44,844 nucleotides of DNA from Verrucomicrobiia bacterium (lineage in GTDB: Bacteria; Verrucomicrobiota; Verrucomicrobiia; Limisphaerales; JADLHS01): NCBI GenBank assembly GCA_011525685.1, contig WYBW01000093.1, positions 1-44,844 of the forward strand. Reading direction: 5' to 3'. Positions 32,501-40,986 of the stretch are shown here, one piece after another (position 1 is the first letter of the stretch; each line of letters starts with the position of its first letter). A program made the translations under genes and the position numbers. The notes under the pieces were generated by a model, which did no database searches, was not told where the DNA came from, and saw nothing but the letters and a program-made list of their open reading frames with translations.

Positions 32501-35500
32501 CTATCGAAGCACTTCCACGTGGAGGAACAAGCCGGCATTGGTTTGCGGCGGATGGATCGGCGCCTCCGTCGCGGCCTCGGGACTGGCGGCCACGGTCAAG
32601 AACTGGCCGGGAGAAGACTCAACATAGTGCCACGTGTGGAGATTCGCCGACCAGGCAATGCGATACGATTTCCCCGGCACGCTGGACCACCGCAACAGCC
32701 AGTGGTCCGCCTCGTATTCCAGGTCGAGAATCTCGAAACGCGACGCCGGGTTCCGCGGATCGGTGCCCGCGTAATATTCCTGAAGGTTCGTCATGCCGTC
32801 ATTGTCCGCATCCAGGTGGGCGTCGTTGGGATCGTTGGCATCCAGGCCATTGTCGTCCTCCCATCGGTCGCGCATGCCGTCGCCGTCCGAATCCGGCCCG
32901 GGATCACTGCCGATTTCCAGCGTGTCGAGAATGCCGATGGAGGAGCCATCGGCGTTGAATCCATGCATGTCGAGGCGCAGGTAGCGGTCGCGCACCGCAA
33001 TGTGGGCGTAACCGTGAAACAATCCTCCCTCGATTGGCTGTGGCGTGCCGAGGACGCCGAAGGAACTCTGCATGGCATACAAACCGGGAACGTTGTCGTA
33101 GCCGCCCAAGGTGACGTGCGGCCAGTCTTGAACGAGAGGTTCACCGATGTCGAGGTAGCTGCCGCCGCCGGCAATGATGTAATTGACGCCGTTGAGAAAT
33201 CCGCGCTCATAACCGTGCATGTGGCCGCTGAAACACAGGTTGACGCTGTACTGTTCGAGGCGCGGCACAAGCTGGGCGCGCAAGGCGGCGTTGCCGTTGA
33301 TCCAGCGTTCGCAGTAGGGCGGGACGTGAACCGCCACGACGCGGAAGCGCGCCTCGCGAGCCGCGGCGGAGGAGAGTTGTTCATCGAGCCAGCCATTGGT
33401 GAGGTCATTGGCCGGGTCGTTGGCGGCGCGATTGTTGACTTCGAAATAATCGAGACAAACAAAAAAGACACCGGAGTAGCTGAAACTGAAGTTGCCGTAG
33501 CCCGGAGTGCGGATCGAGGGTGAGGCATCGGTGCGCCAACGGCTGGGCATGTCGGCGGAAAGCCGCAACGGATGGTTCGGGCTGCTGCCGTCGTGATTGC
33601 CCCAGGAGATGTAGAAGGGAACGCGCGGTCCTAGGATGGCGGCCCAGCGGTCGAGGTGCGAGTTTTTGGTGCTGGAATAACTGTTCCCGTCTTGCGCGTG
33701 ATCGCCGATGCCGAGCCCAAAATGCACGCCGCGATCCACCATGTCTTGGAGCATGGTCTTGGCTGGCTCCCAAGGGTCGGCTTCCCACGCCCACACGCCC
33801 GACGTGCGGATGCGATTGTCCGTCTGTGTATCGCCGAGGGCGCCGAAGGAAAAATCAACCCAATCAGACGGCGCGGTGCGGAACGTGGCATCATTCGTCA
33901 CCGGATCGCCCGATGTGGAAGCGAGGACGTAATGATAGGCGGTGTTCGGGTGCAGATTCGTCAGGACCGCCCGCAGGAAAAAAGTATTGCCGCCGCTGGC
34001 CACCGATTCAAAAGCGACGCCGCTGCCGTAATTCGTGCTCGTGCCGTACCGCAGAATGAGCGGAATGTTTTCCACCAGTTCCGCCATCACCACCATGGTC
34101 GTGGTGCTCATATTCTGCAGATAAGGCGGTGTCGAGAACGCCACCTGCACCGCGCCCGTCACCGTGATGCTCTGAATGTTGGTCCACTCGGAAACCGCGC
34201 CGTTGTTGTCACGGGCGCGGGCACGAATATCGAACTGACCGGGCGCCGGCCAGGTGTGCGACACGGATTGCGGCGTCCCGGAAGCGCCAAAGCCGGTCCA
34301 CGACGAGACTTTGCCGTCGCCCCAATCGGCCTGGACCTGCACCAGGTCGCCATCGGCATCCTGCGGATGAAACGTGAAGCTTTCCGCCACGCCAGTTGCG
34401 GCGTTCGTCGGTCCGGCGGCCTGCGCGGCGAGCGTGGGCGGTTGATTGTTGGGATCGGGCAGTACCGCAATCCCTGGCCCGCCAAGCGCGGCAATCTCAT
34501 CCGCGCTCAATGCCTTGGAGAAAACGGCGGCCATGCCGATGGCCAATGGTGCGTTCTCGTTGTTTTCGTCGGCGAACAACAAAACCTGCGCAGGATGCAG
34601 AGCGAATTCTCCATCAAACGCCGGAAGCAAGTGGATGTTAAACAACTCCCCATCAAGGTAGGCGCGAAAGCCGCCGCCCGGCGACAAATCCACGGCTATC
34701 GCGAGGCGATGCCAGCGATTGGCCGGAAGTGGCACGCCGGAATAACCAATGGTGCCGCGACCGAGCATGTTGTCACTGTTGCGAACGAAGTACTCGCCGT
34801 CGTTATTGTTGGCCAGCGCGGTCTGGTAAAAGCAGCGCCACTGTCCGGTCCCGGGCACGAGCACATCGAACAGCAGCGTGTAACGATTGGCATTGTTGCC
34901 GTAACCGTTGGCGCCAATGCTGTGCGTGGCCACCAGATGATTGCCGACACCCGCCGCTGTGAAGATGACCCCGTGCAAGACTTGCGGACTGGCCGCGCCG
35001 TCCCCCTGCGAAGCGACATGCGAGGGATTGGCGCCGGCCACCGCGAGGTTGTCGCCGTAAGTCGCCTTGCCCAGTTGGAGAGGATCATCGAATTCCCAGA
35101 GTCCCACCAGACCATCCGGCAAACCAGGCGCGGGTGACACAGCAATGGTCTGAATCTCCACCCAGGCCGAAGTCATCCCCAAGGCATCGCGCGCGCGGGC
35201 TTTGATGACGAATCCTCCGGAATGGGCGAAGGAGTGCTGAACCGGATGTGACTGACCCGATGCTTTCAGCGTTGTCCAATCCGAGAGCCGGCCATCGCCC
35301 CAGTCCACCTGGATTTGCACGGTCGCGCCTTCCGGGTCGGTGGCAACGAAAGTGAAAGCGTTCTGAGCCAGCGCGACGACTTGGGACGGGCCCGCGCTTT
35401 GGACGGTGATGACCGGCGGGTTGCCGGCGTCCGGCAAACTCATGGAATCGCCCGGTCCGCCGATCAAGGCGACTTCCTGCGGCGTCAGGACGCCGTCGTA

Positions 35501-36382
35501 AATCGCCAGGCCGGCCACGTGCAATGGATAGTCCTCACCATCCTCGTCCGTAAACATCAACACTCCGTTCGTGCCGGGCTGAAGCGCAAACCGACCATCC
35601 ACCGTTTGGTTTGGAGCGTGGGTGTGGAACAAACTGCCATTGAGATAGGTTTTGAAATCGTTCCCCGACAGCGCCAGGTCCATGGTGATGACCAGCCGCG
35701 TCCACACCGTTTCATTGATGGGAACGGACGAATAACCAATGGCACCCACCCCGAGTGCGTCGTCGGTGTTGCGAATGAAGTAGTCGCCGTCGCTGGTATT
35801 GTTGAGGTCGGTTTGGAAAATGGTGCGCCATTGGCTGCGGCTGGCGGCCGGCGAAAAAATATCCATGACCCAGGAGGCCTGATTGACCAGCGTGCCGCCG
35901 CCGTTGGGAGCAATACCGTGCGGAGCGAGAATCCGATTGGCCGCGCCGCGCACTGTGGTGATCACACCGCTTAAAGAACGGGAAGCATCGTCGCCAACCG
36001 CCGCCGCCCAGGTCGGCGCTGTTCCGGAGACGATCAGGTCATGCCCGACCGTTGCCTTGCCGAGGTTGCTGGAATCCTGGAACTCCCACAGACCGCGCAA
36101 TTGAGCAGCAGGCAATCCCGCTGTCAGCGCGAGCAGCATTGCGGCGCTGAAGGCGGCGACACGAGTGAACCCCCGGCTTGAAAACCTTGAAACTGAATTC
36201 CCAAAGCGGCCTGTGACGTAGAGGACTCTTTCCGGTGGCAGTTCGATCAATCCCTTGGGGCACGCTGTTTTGAGCCTGCCCTCGGTGGGTGTGCTGCGCG
36301 GGTGGAGGTTCTCCGAAGTCGAATCGTGACGAGAGGTTTCCACGCGGTTCTCGCGGCCAAGGCCATTTGGTTGCAAATGCAT
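32501..36382 (-). CDS. Secreted LamG-LamG-metallophosphatase multidomain protein (1293 aa)
   Basis: The order of domains is: LamG/concanavalin-like 1 (LRGLWEFQDSSNLGKATVGH), Ig/PKD-like, LamG 2 (GLVGLWEFDDPLQLGKATYG, ~430-640), Ig/PKD-like, an Fn3 domain as in purple acid phosphatases (TPPYLQNMSTTTMVVMAEL), then a calcineurin-type metallophosphatase (~845-1140). All five metal motifs are visible: GALGDTQTDN, GIGDHAQDG, SWGNHDGS, VAVHVPPY and FSGHMHGYERG. A Ca-binding DSDGDGMRDRWEDDNG/DADNDGMTNLQE region precedes the C-terminal domain (SVPGKSYRIAW). It should hydrolyse phosphoesters outside the cell. The start is uncertain: the ATG at 36382 leaves about 65 residues before the signal-like segment VAAFSAAMLLALTAGLPAA, while a TTG at 36250 would shorten this. 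Confidence 0.85.
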   Translation of the reverse strand: MHLQPNGLGRENRVETSRHDSTSENLHPRSTPTEGRLKTACPKGLIELPPERVLYVTGRFGNSVSRFSSRGFTRVAAFSAAMLLALTAGLPAAQLRGLWEFQDSSNLGKATVGHDLIVSGTAPTWAAAVGDDASRSLSGVITTVRGAANRILAPHGIAPNGGGTLVNQASWVMDIFSPAASRSQWRTIFQTDLNNTSDGDYFIRNTDDALGVGAIGYSSVPINETVWTRLVITMDLALSGNDFKTYLNGSLFHTHAPNQTVDGRFALQPGTNGVLMFTDEDGEDYPLHVAGLAIYDGVLTPQEVALIGGPGDSMSLPDAGNPPVITVQSAGPSQVVALAQNAFTFVATDPEGATVQIQVDWGDGRLSDWTTLKASGQSHPVQHSFAHSGGFVIKARARDALGMTSAWVEIQTIAVSPAPGLPDGLVGLWEFDDPLQLGKATYGDNLAVAGANPSHVASQGDGAASPQVLHGVIFTAAGVGNHLVATHSIGANGYGNNANRYTLLFDVLVPGTGQWRCFYQTALANNNDGEYFVRNSDNMLGRGTIGYSGVPLPANRWHRLAIAVDLSPGGGFRAYLDGELFNIHLLPAFDGEFALHPAQVLLFADENNENAPLAIGMAAVFSKALSADEIAALGGPGIAVLPDPNNQPPTLAAQAAGPTNAATGVAESFTFHPQDADGDLVQVQADWGDGKVSSWTGFGASGTPQSVSHTWPAPGQFDIRARARDNNGAVSEWTNIQSITVTGAVQVAFSTPPYLQNMSTTTMVVMAELVENIPLILRYGTSTNYGSGVAFESVASGGNTFFLRAVLTNLHPNTAYHYVLASTSGDPVTNDATFRTAPSDWVDFSFGALGDTQTDNRIRTSGVWAWEADPWEPAKTMLQDMVDRGVHFGLGIGDHAQDGNSYSSTKNSHLDRWAAILGPRVPFYISWGNHDGSSPNHPLRLSADMPSRWRTDASPSIRTPGYGNFSFSYSGVFFVCLDYFEVNNRAANDPANDLTNGWLDEQLSSAAAREARFRVVAVHVPPYCERWINGNAALRAQLVPRLEQYSVNLCFSGHMHGYERGFLNGVNYIIAGGGSYLDIGEPLVQDWPHVTLGGYDNVPGLYAMQSSFGVLGTPQPIEGGLFHGYAHIAVRDRYLRLDMHGFNADGSSIGILDTLEIGSDPGPDSDGDGMRDRWEDDNGLDANDPNDAHLDADNDGMTNLQEYYAGTDPRNPASRFEILDLEYEADHWLLRWSSVPGKSYRIAWSANLHTWHYVESSPGQFLTVAASPEAATEAPIHPPQTNAGLFLHVEVLR

Positions 36383-36492
36383 TGAACAACCAGCCTGCCA
36401 CAACTGGCGCGTGCAAGGCAATCATCTCGCGCCGGCCTCTCGATTGTGTCAGGACCAGTCGAGTCAACTGCAGACGCCATGTAGTGCAAACT

Positions 36493-36606
36493 CGAAGCCC
36501 GAGGGCCGAAAGAATTCCGAAACCCGAAGCCCGATTGGCTTCCCGGTCCCATCGGGACCTCGCAATGCAGAGTTCGGGCCTCTTTCGGACTTCGGTTTTT
36601 TGGATT
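36493..36606. repeat. CCGAA/TTCGG-rich imperfect inverted repeat
   Basis: Between the phosphatase and ACT genes, CCGAA-type units (GGCCGAAAGAATTCCGAAACCCGAAG) on the left face TTCGG units (TTCGGGCCTCTTTCGGACTTCGG) on the right, with a perfect small hairpin GGTCCC-ATC-GGGACC at 36545-36559 between them. It may be another dispersed repeat. The remainder of 36383-36763 shows nothing else except a possible promoter. Confidence 0.4.
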
Positions 36607-36685
36607 TCGGGCAGCAACTCAAATCAATGGCTGGCGTGCGACTTCCCAACGGCGGGGCCAACAGTTTCATCCGCCGGCTTTGGTT

Positions 36686-36713
36686 TTGCCATTTCCGGCG
36701 GCGGTGATAGGAT
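36686..36713 (+). promoter_or_regulatory. Possible promoter of the ACT-domain gene
   Basis: TTGCCA (36686-36691) and TAGGAT (36708-36713) are spaced by 16 bases and end 50 bases before the ATG at 36764. They are an acceptable sigma-70-type match, but such pairs are common by chance. Confidence 0.35.
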
Positions 36714-36763
36714 CGAAGTGTCCGTGAGTTCGGCGGCGTTCAACCTTCAACCCAAATTGAGCT

Positions 36764-37156
36764 ATGCACATTACCAAGCAACTGGCGATCTTCCTGGAAA
36801 ACCGACCCGGCATGCTGGCCCGCGTCTGCGACGCGCTGGCCGAGCACAAGATCAACATCTACGCCATCTCCACCAGCGACACGATTGACCACACGGTCAT
36901 GCGGATGGTGGTCAGCGATTATCGGAAGGCGATGCACGTCTTTGAGGAGCACGGCACGCTCGTGGTGGAGGACGACGTGCTGATGCTTGAGGGCGACAAC
37001 AAGCCCGGTTCGCTGGCGGCCATCGCCCACAAACTCACGGCGGCGAAAATCAACATCGAGTATGCCTACTGTGCCACACCCCCGACGGCCAAAAAGGGAC
37101 TGCTGGTGCTGCGCGTCCAGGACGCGAAGCGGGCCTTGAAGGTGTTGAACAGTTGA
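36764..37156 (+). CDS. Tandem ACT-domain protein
   Basis: The 130-residue protein consists of two ACT domains and nothing else. Domain 1 begins KQLAIFLENRPGMLARVCDALAEHKI (shown in part) with the typical ligand-site glycine in NRPGML. Domain 2 has EGDNKPGSLAAIAHKLTAAK, then INIEYAYCATPP and KGLLVLRVQDAKRAL. ACT domains bind amino acids and regulate amino-acid enzymes; stand-alone tandem forms are often annotated as amino-acid-binding regulators, and what this one controls is unknown. It has no signal peptide and is cytoplasmic. It lies 77 bases before the GH13 gene on the same strand without an evident functional link. Confidence 0.9.
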   Translation: MHITKQLAIFLENRPGMLARVCDALAEHKINIYAISTSDTIDHTVMRMVVSDYRKAMHVFEEHGTLVVEDDVLMLEGDNKPGSLAAIAHKLTAAKINIEYAYCATPPTAKKGLLVLRVQDAKRALKVLNS

Positions 37157-37233
37157 ATTCTCACCTTGCTCGCATGTGAGCAGACCCTCTTCCGAGCGGT
37201 GCTTGCGTGTCGTTGATGTGTTCCGTGGTATCC

Positions 37234-38712
37234 ATGAACCCCATTCTCTACGAGATCAACACCCGCTGCTGGTTGCGTGACTTGACCGACCGTCGGGGGC
37301 GGTCGGTCACGCTGGCTGACGTGCCGGAGGAGGAGTTCAATCGCTGGCGGCAACTGGGCTTCACCCATATCTGGCTCATGGGGGTCTGGACGACCGGTCC
37401 GCGCGCGCGCGAGCTGGCTTTGAACGAACCCCACCTGCGGCGCGCCTACGACGAGGCCCTGCCCGGTTGGAGTCCGGCTGATGTGCTCGGCTCGCCTTAC
37501 TCCGTGGCGGATTACATGGTGCCAGCGGCGTTGGGCGGAGCGGCAGGGCTGCGGGAATTTCGTGTCCGGCTGCACGACGCGGGCCTGAAGCTCATTCTGG
37601 ACTTTGTGCCGAATCATCTGGGCGTGGATCATGCATGGGTGGCGGAGCGTCCGGAGTTGTTTGTCTCGAGCGAGAAGGAAGTCGAGGGAACTCTCGCGCA
37701 ACGCACCCCAGCCGGAGTGCGCTGGCTGGCTCACGGGAAGGATCCGTATTTTCCCTGCTGGACGGACGTGGCGCAGTTGGATTACCGCCGTCCACAAACG
37801 CGCGCGGCGATGAGACAACAGCTACTGTCCATTGCCGGGGTGTGCGACGGCGTGCGTTGCGACATGGCGATGCTCCTGCTCAACGAGGTCTTCAACCGGA
37901 CCTGGCGCGAGTTCCCCGTGCCGGCTCCTCCGCCCGCGGGGGAGTTTTGGGCCGAGGCCATTCCGGCGGTGAAGGCGGCGCATCCCGATTTTCTCCTTCT
38001 GGCCGAGGTCTATTGGGATCTGGAGGAGCGTCTGCAATCACTGGGCTTCGATTACACTTACGACAAACACCTTTACGATGATCTGATCCACCGCAATCCG
38101 GTGGGCGCCCAACGCCGGCTGATCGAGCTGCCCTCCCGGTTCGTGGCGGCCAGCGCGCACTTCGTCGAGAATCACGATGAACCCCGGGTCGCGGCGCTGC
38201 TTTCCGAGGCGGAACATCGGGCCGCCGCGCTCACCATCCTCGGGCTGCCCGGGATGCGCTTTTTGCACGAAGGGCAGCTTGACGGTGCGCGGGTCAAACT
38301 GCCGGTGCAACTTGGCCGGCGTCCGGTCGAACCACCGCAACCCGAAATCCGCCGCCTGTACGAGACGCTCCTGACCACGTTGCGCACGACGGCGGTGGGG
38401 CGTGGTCGGGGTGAATTGCTCGCCCCGCGCCCCGCCTGGCCTGGCAATCCGACGTGGCAGAATTTTATCGTGTCCCAATGGCAGCAACAACCGGAGGCCT
38501 TCGAGGTGGTCGTGGCCAATCTGGCGGCGCACCGCAGCCAATGTTATGTGCCGCTGACGGTGCCGCGCCTGGCCGAGTTCAACTGGTCCATGCGCGATCT
38601 GTTGGGCACGGAGGCTTATGAGCGCGTGGGCGGCGATCTGGCCGCGCAGGGTTTGTACTTGGACCTGGCGCCGCACGGCGCGCAACTGTTCCATTTCGTT
38701 CCCACGCAATGA
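37234..38712 (+). CDS. Cytoplasmic GH13 alpha-amylase-family enzyme
   Basis: The ATG at 37234 (MNPILYEINTRCWLRDL) gives 492 residues with all GH13 conserved regions. Region I is DFVPNHLGVDH (Asp123), region II is GVRCDMAML with the nucleophile Asp210, region III is LLLAEVYWD with the acid/base Glu258, and region IV is VENHDEPR with His314-Asp315. The barrel start FTHIWLMGVWTTGP and the C-terminal beta domain (FEVVVANLAAHRSQCYVPLT) are also present. Such enzymes cleave or transfer alpha-glucosidic bonds. No signal peptide is present, so an intracellular glycogen or maltodextrin substrate is likely. An upstream in-frame start at 37207 is possible but adds residues unlike the family. The exact GH13 subfamily cannot be told by eye. 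Confidence 0.9.
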   Translation: MNPILYEINTRCWLRDLTDRRGRSVTLADVPEEEFNRWRQLGFTHIWLMGVWTTGPRARELALNEPHLRRAYDEALPGWSPADVLGSPYSVADYMVPAALGGAAGLREFRVRLHDAGLKLILDFVPNHLGVDHAWVAERPELFVSSEKEVEGTLAQRTPAGVRWLAHGKDPYFPCWTDVAQLDYRRPQTRAAMRQQLLSIAGVCDGVRCDMAMLLLNEVFNRTWREFPVPAPPPAGEFWAEAIPAVKAAHPDFLLLAEVYWDLEERLQSLGFDYTYDKHLYDDLIHRNPVGAQRRLIELPSRFVAASAHFVENHDEPRVAALLSEAEHRAAALTILGLPGMRFLHEGQLDGARVKLPVQLGRRPVEPPQPEIRRLYETLLTTLRTTAVGRGRGELLAPRPAWPGNPTWQNFIVSQWQQQPEAFEVVVANLAAHRSQCYVPLTVPRLAEFNWSMRDLLGTEAYERVGGDLAAQGLYLDLAPHGAQLFHFVPTQ

Positions 38713-38817
38713 ACCGGACAGGAGGTGCAGGTTGGTTGTCCTTGGGCAGCGTCACCACCAGCAGTGCGGCGCTGACGGCTCGTTGACATCCCTCTCGGGC
38801 AACGCTAGACAGTCTCC

Positions 38818-40437
38818 ATGCTGCCTGCTTTGAGACTCTTCATTCTCTGCCTCGGCTTTCTTTGTGCCACGGGAACGCTGGCCGCGACCTTGGAGCGCTG
38901 GGTCTATGTTCAAGTCAATCTGCTCGTGCCCGAAGAGGTGCAACGGCTGGAAGCTTTGATGCGCCGCGCGCAACCCTTGGGCTTTGGACACTTCGTGCTG
39001 GCGGATCCGAAATTCTCCCGCATCAGCGAGATGGACCGCCGTTATCACGATCATGTCCAGCGCGTTCGGAAACTGGCCGCGGAGTTGGGCATCGAAATCG
39101 TACCGGCCATTTTCCCGGTTGGCTATTCCAACAGTCTGCTGTGGCACGACCCGAATCTGGCGGAGGGGTTGCCGGTGCGGGATGCGTTGTTCGTGGTCAG
39201 CAATGGCGTGGCGCGCGTGGTTGCCGACCCGCCGGTGGCCTTGCCGTCGCTGCTGGAGCGTCGGCGCTGGGGATTCATTGACGACAACCTGCAACCAGAT
39301 GACGGCGGGCTGCGGGTGACCGATCCCAAAGGAGCAAACGCCCGTGCGATGATTCGCGTGACGGTGTCGCCGTTCCGCCATTATCACCTCTCGGTCGGCA
39401 TCCGCACCCGCGATTTTCGGGGCACACCGGAGATCAAGGTCCTGGTGGGCGGTGACCGCAACCTGACCTACACCTCGCTGGGAGCGAAAGGGACGCAGGA
39501 GTGGAGAACGCACCACGTCACCTTCAACTCGCTCGAACACACCAATGTCGCGGTTTATTTCGGTGCGTGGGGTGCCGGCAGTGGCTCGTTGTGGCTGGCC
39601 GACCCGCAACTGGCGGAGGCCGGGCCGGTCAACGTCCTGCGGCGTGACGGTTGTCCGGTCGCGGTGCGGCTCGAAAACGGACGGCATTTGATCGAAGGCG
39701 AGGATTTCGAGCCGTTGCGCGACCCGCGGATGGGCAATCAACCGTGGGGCGGCGAATACGAGGTCTGGCACGACGCCCCGCCATTGATCACCCGGCAGCC
39801 CGATGGCACGCGGTTGCGAGTGTCTTACTTTCACCCGCATATTGTTTATGACGGCCAGGTTTGCGCCTGTCCCAGCGAACCAAAGTTTGACCAACTGCTG
39901 GAGCGGGAGGCCCGCGAAGTTCACGCGGCCTGGGCGGCCCGGGCTTACATGATGTCGCATGACGAATGGCGGGTGCTTGGCTGGGACGAGGCCTGTCGCC
40001 GCCGCGGCGTGGACGCGGGCGAACTGGTCGCCGATAACTCACGCAAATGCGTCGCGTGGTTGCGGGCGCTCAACCCCGGCGGACGCATCCTGGTCTGGAG
40101 CGACATGTTCGACCCGCATCACAACGCCGTGGCCGGGTATTATCTGGTGCGGGGTGACTTGCGCGGGGCGTGGACCGGACTCGATCCGGATGTGGTCATC
40201 ATGAACTGGAATTTCGCGAAACGGCAGGAGAGCCTGAAGTTCTTTTCCGAGCGCGGTCACCGGCAGGTGCTGGCCGGATATTACGACGCCGGTCCGGAGC
40301 AAATTGCCGCGTGGTTGGAAGCGGCCCGCGGGATCAAAGGGGTGGCCGGTGTCATGTACACCACCTGGCAAAGGAACTTTGCGGACTTGGAGGCGTTTGC
40401 CAGGGTGGTGGACCGGTTCGAGCGCAGCCCGAAGTGA
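38818..40437 (+). CDS. Secreted TIM-barrel glycoside hydrolase-like protein (GH20-like)
   Basis: This 539-residue protein has a signal peptide (MLPALRLFILCLGFLCATGTLA). The N-terminal part has barrel-like pieces (GFGHFVLADPKFSRI, LAAELGIEIVPAIFPVGYSN). A jelly-roll-like region lies at about 160-275 (YHLSVGIRTRDFRGTPEIKV). The barrel then resumes with YMMSHDEWRVLGWDEACRRR, GGRILVWSDMFDPHHN, DVVIMNWNFAK, HRQVLAGYYD and GVAGVMYTTWQRNF. The adjacent Asp-Glu in SHDEWR and the Trp residues near the end resemble the GH20 hexosaminidase active site, which is the main reason for the call; the family is not certain. A beta domain inserted into the barrel is unusual. It stands alone, 105 bases after the GH13 gene. 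Confidence 0.65.
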   Translation: MLPALRLFILCLGFLCATGTLAATLERWVYVQVNLLVPEEVQRLEALMRRAQPLGFGHFVLADPKFSRISEMDRRYHDHVQRVRKLAAELGIEIVPAIFPVGYSNSLLWHDPNLAEGLPVRDALFVVSNGVARVVADPPVALPSLLERRRWGFIDDNLQPDDGGLRVTDPKGANARAMIRVTVSPFRHYHLSVGIRTRDFRGTPEIKVLVGGDRNLTYTSLGAKGTQEWRTHHVTFNSLEHTNVAVYFGAWGAGSGSLWLADPQLAEAGPVNVLRRDGCPVAVRLENGRHLIEGEDFEPLRDPRMGNQPWGGEYEVWHDAPPLITRQPDGTRLRVSYFHPHIVYDGQVCACPSEPKFDQLLEREAREVHAAWAARAYMMSHDEWRVLGWDEACRRRGVDAGELVADNSRKCVAWLRALNPGGRILVWSDMFDPHHNAVAGYYLVRGDLRGAWTGLDPDVVIMNWNFAKRQESLKFFSERGHRQVLAGYYDAGPEQIAAWLEAARGIKGVAGVMYTTWQRNFADLEAFARVVDRFERSPK

Positions 40438-40465
40438 AGCCTCACCTGAACTTAATGGGAGCGGC

Positions 40466-40493
40466 CGACCACCTTACCGCGTGGTCGCGTTTT
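40466..40493 (+). terminator. Possible terminator between convergent genes
   Basis: CGACCAC (40466-40472) and GTGGTCG (40481-40487) form a perfect 7-bp stem with an 8-base loop. It is followed after two bases by TTTT (40490-40493) on the plus strand, 28 bases past the stop of the GH20-like gene. It overlaps the end of the convergent ydcH-like gene, so the sequence has two constraints. Confidence 0.4.
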
Positions 40494-40770
40494 GGTGCGC
40501 GATGCCGGTGCCCTGGCAGGTCGGGCAGGCGGCGGGCGCGTGGCGGAGCAAGTGGTAGATGTAGTCCTTCAACTTCGCCCGGCGCATTTTCCGTTCATCA
40601 ATCTCCTGGTCCGTGGCGAAGTCAATTTCCTCCTCGATGCGATAGATCTCATCATCAAGCCGGTGGTATTCATCATAGAGGTTGCGGAAGTGTTCGTCGG
40701 CGCCCTTGAGGCGTTTGATGGTTTCGCGGTATTCCGGAAATTCTCTCAGGATCGGGTGATGCAGGTCCAT
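40474..40770 (-). CDS. YdcH-family (DUF465) small protein with CxxC tail
   Basis: The 98-residue protein starts MDLHHPILREFPEYRETIKR and continues with FRNLYDEYHRLDDEIYRIEE, the typical YdcH/DUF465 coiled-coil hairpin. The family's molecular function is not established. Usual members stop at about 70-80 residues; here a further tail has APAACPTCQGTGIAHQ, whose CxxC-x-G-x-G resembles half of a DnaJ-type zinc-finger repeat. The protein is cytoplasmic. It is divergent from the oxidoreductase gene and convergent with the GH20-like gene. Confidence 0.8.
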   Translation of the reverse strand: MDLHHPILREFPEYRETIKRLKGADEHFRNLYDEYHRLDDEIYRIEEEIDFATDQEIDERKMRRAKLKDYIYHLLRHAPAACPTCQGTGIAHQNATTR

Positions 40771-40986
40771 TTGCTTCGCGTAATTATCGGTTCAATTGGC
40801 TGTAATTTAGTGGGGGAACAAGGGCAGTAAAGTTTTTCTTTGTGCGGGGATGACATTTTTGAGGAAGCCGATGCTGGCGGTCGCTCCGATGGAGGGAAAC
40901 CATGCGTGGATATTGGCCAAAGTGAACGCCCTTTCCCCGCGCGCTTGCCTTTGGCGGTTGCCGCCGCATACTCACTGCCGCAAAGC

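Noticed and set aside
31553..33523. Plus-strand 656-residue open frame
   Set aside because: It is antisense to the lipoprotein glycosidase and the metallophosphatase motifs, and runs across two real genes.
36778..37150. Riboswitch or RNA regulator linked to the ACT protein
   Set aside because: No conserved aptamer-like structure could be recognised upstream; only a weak promoter and repeat sequence were seen.
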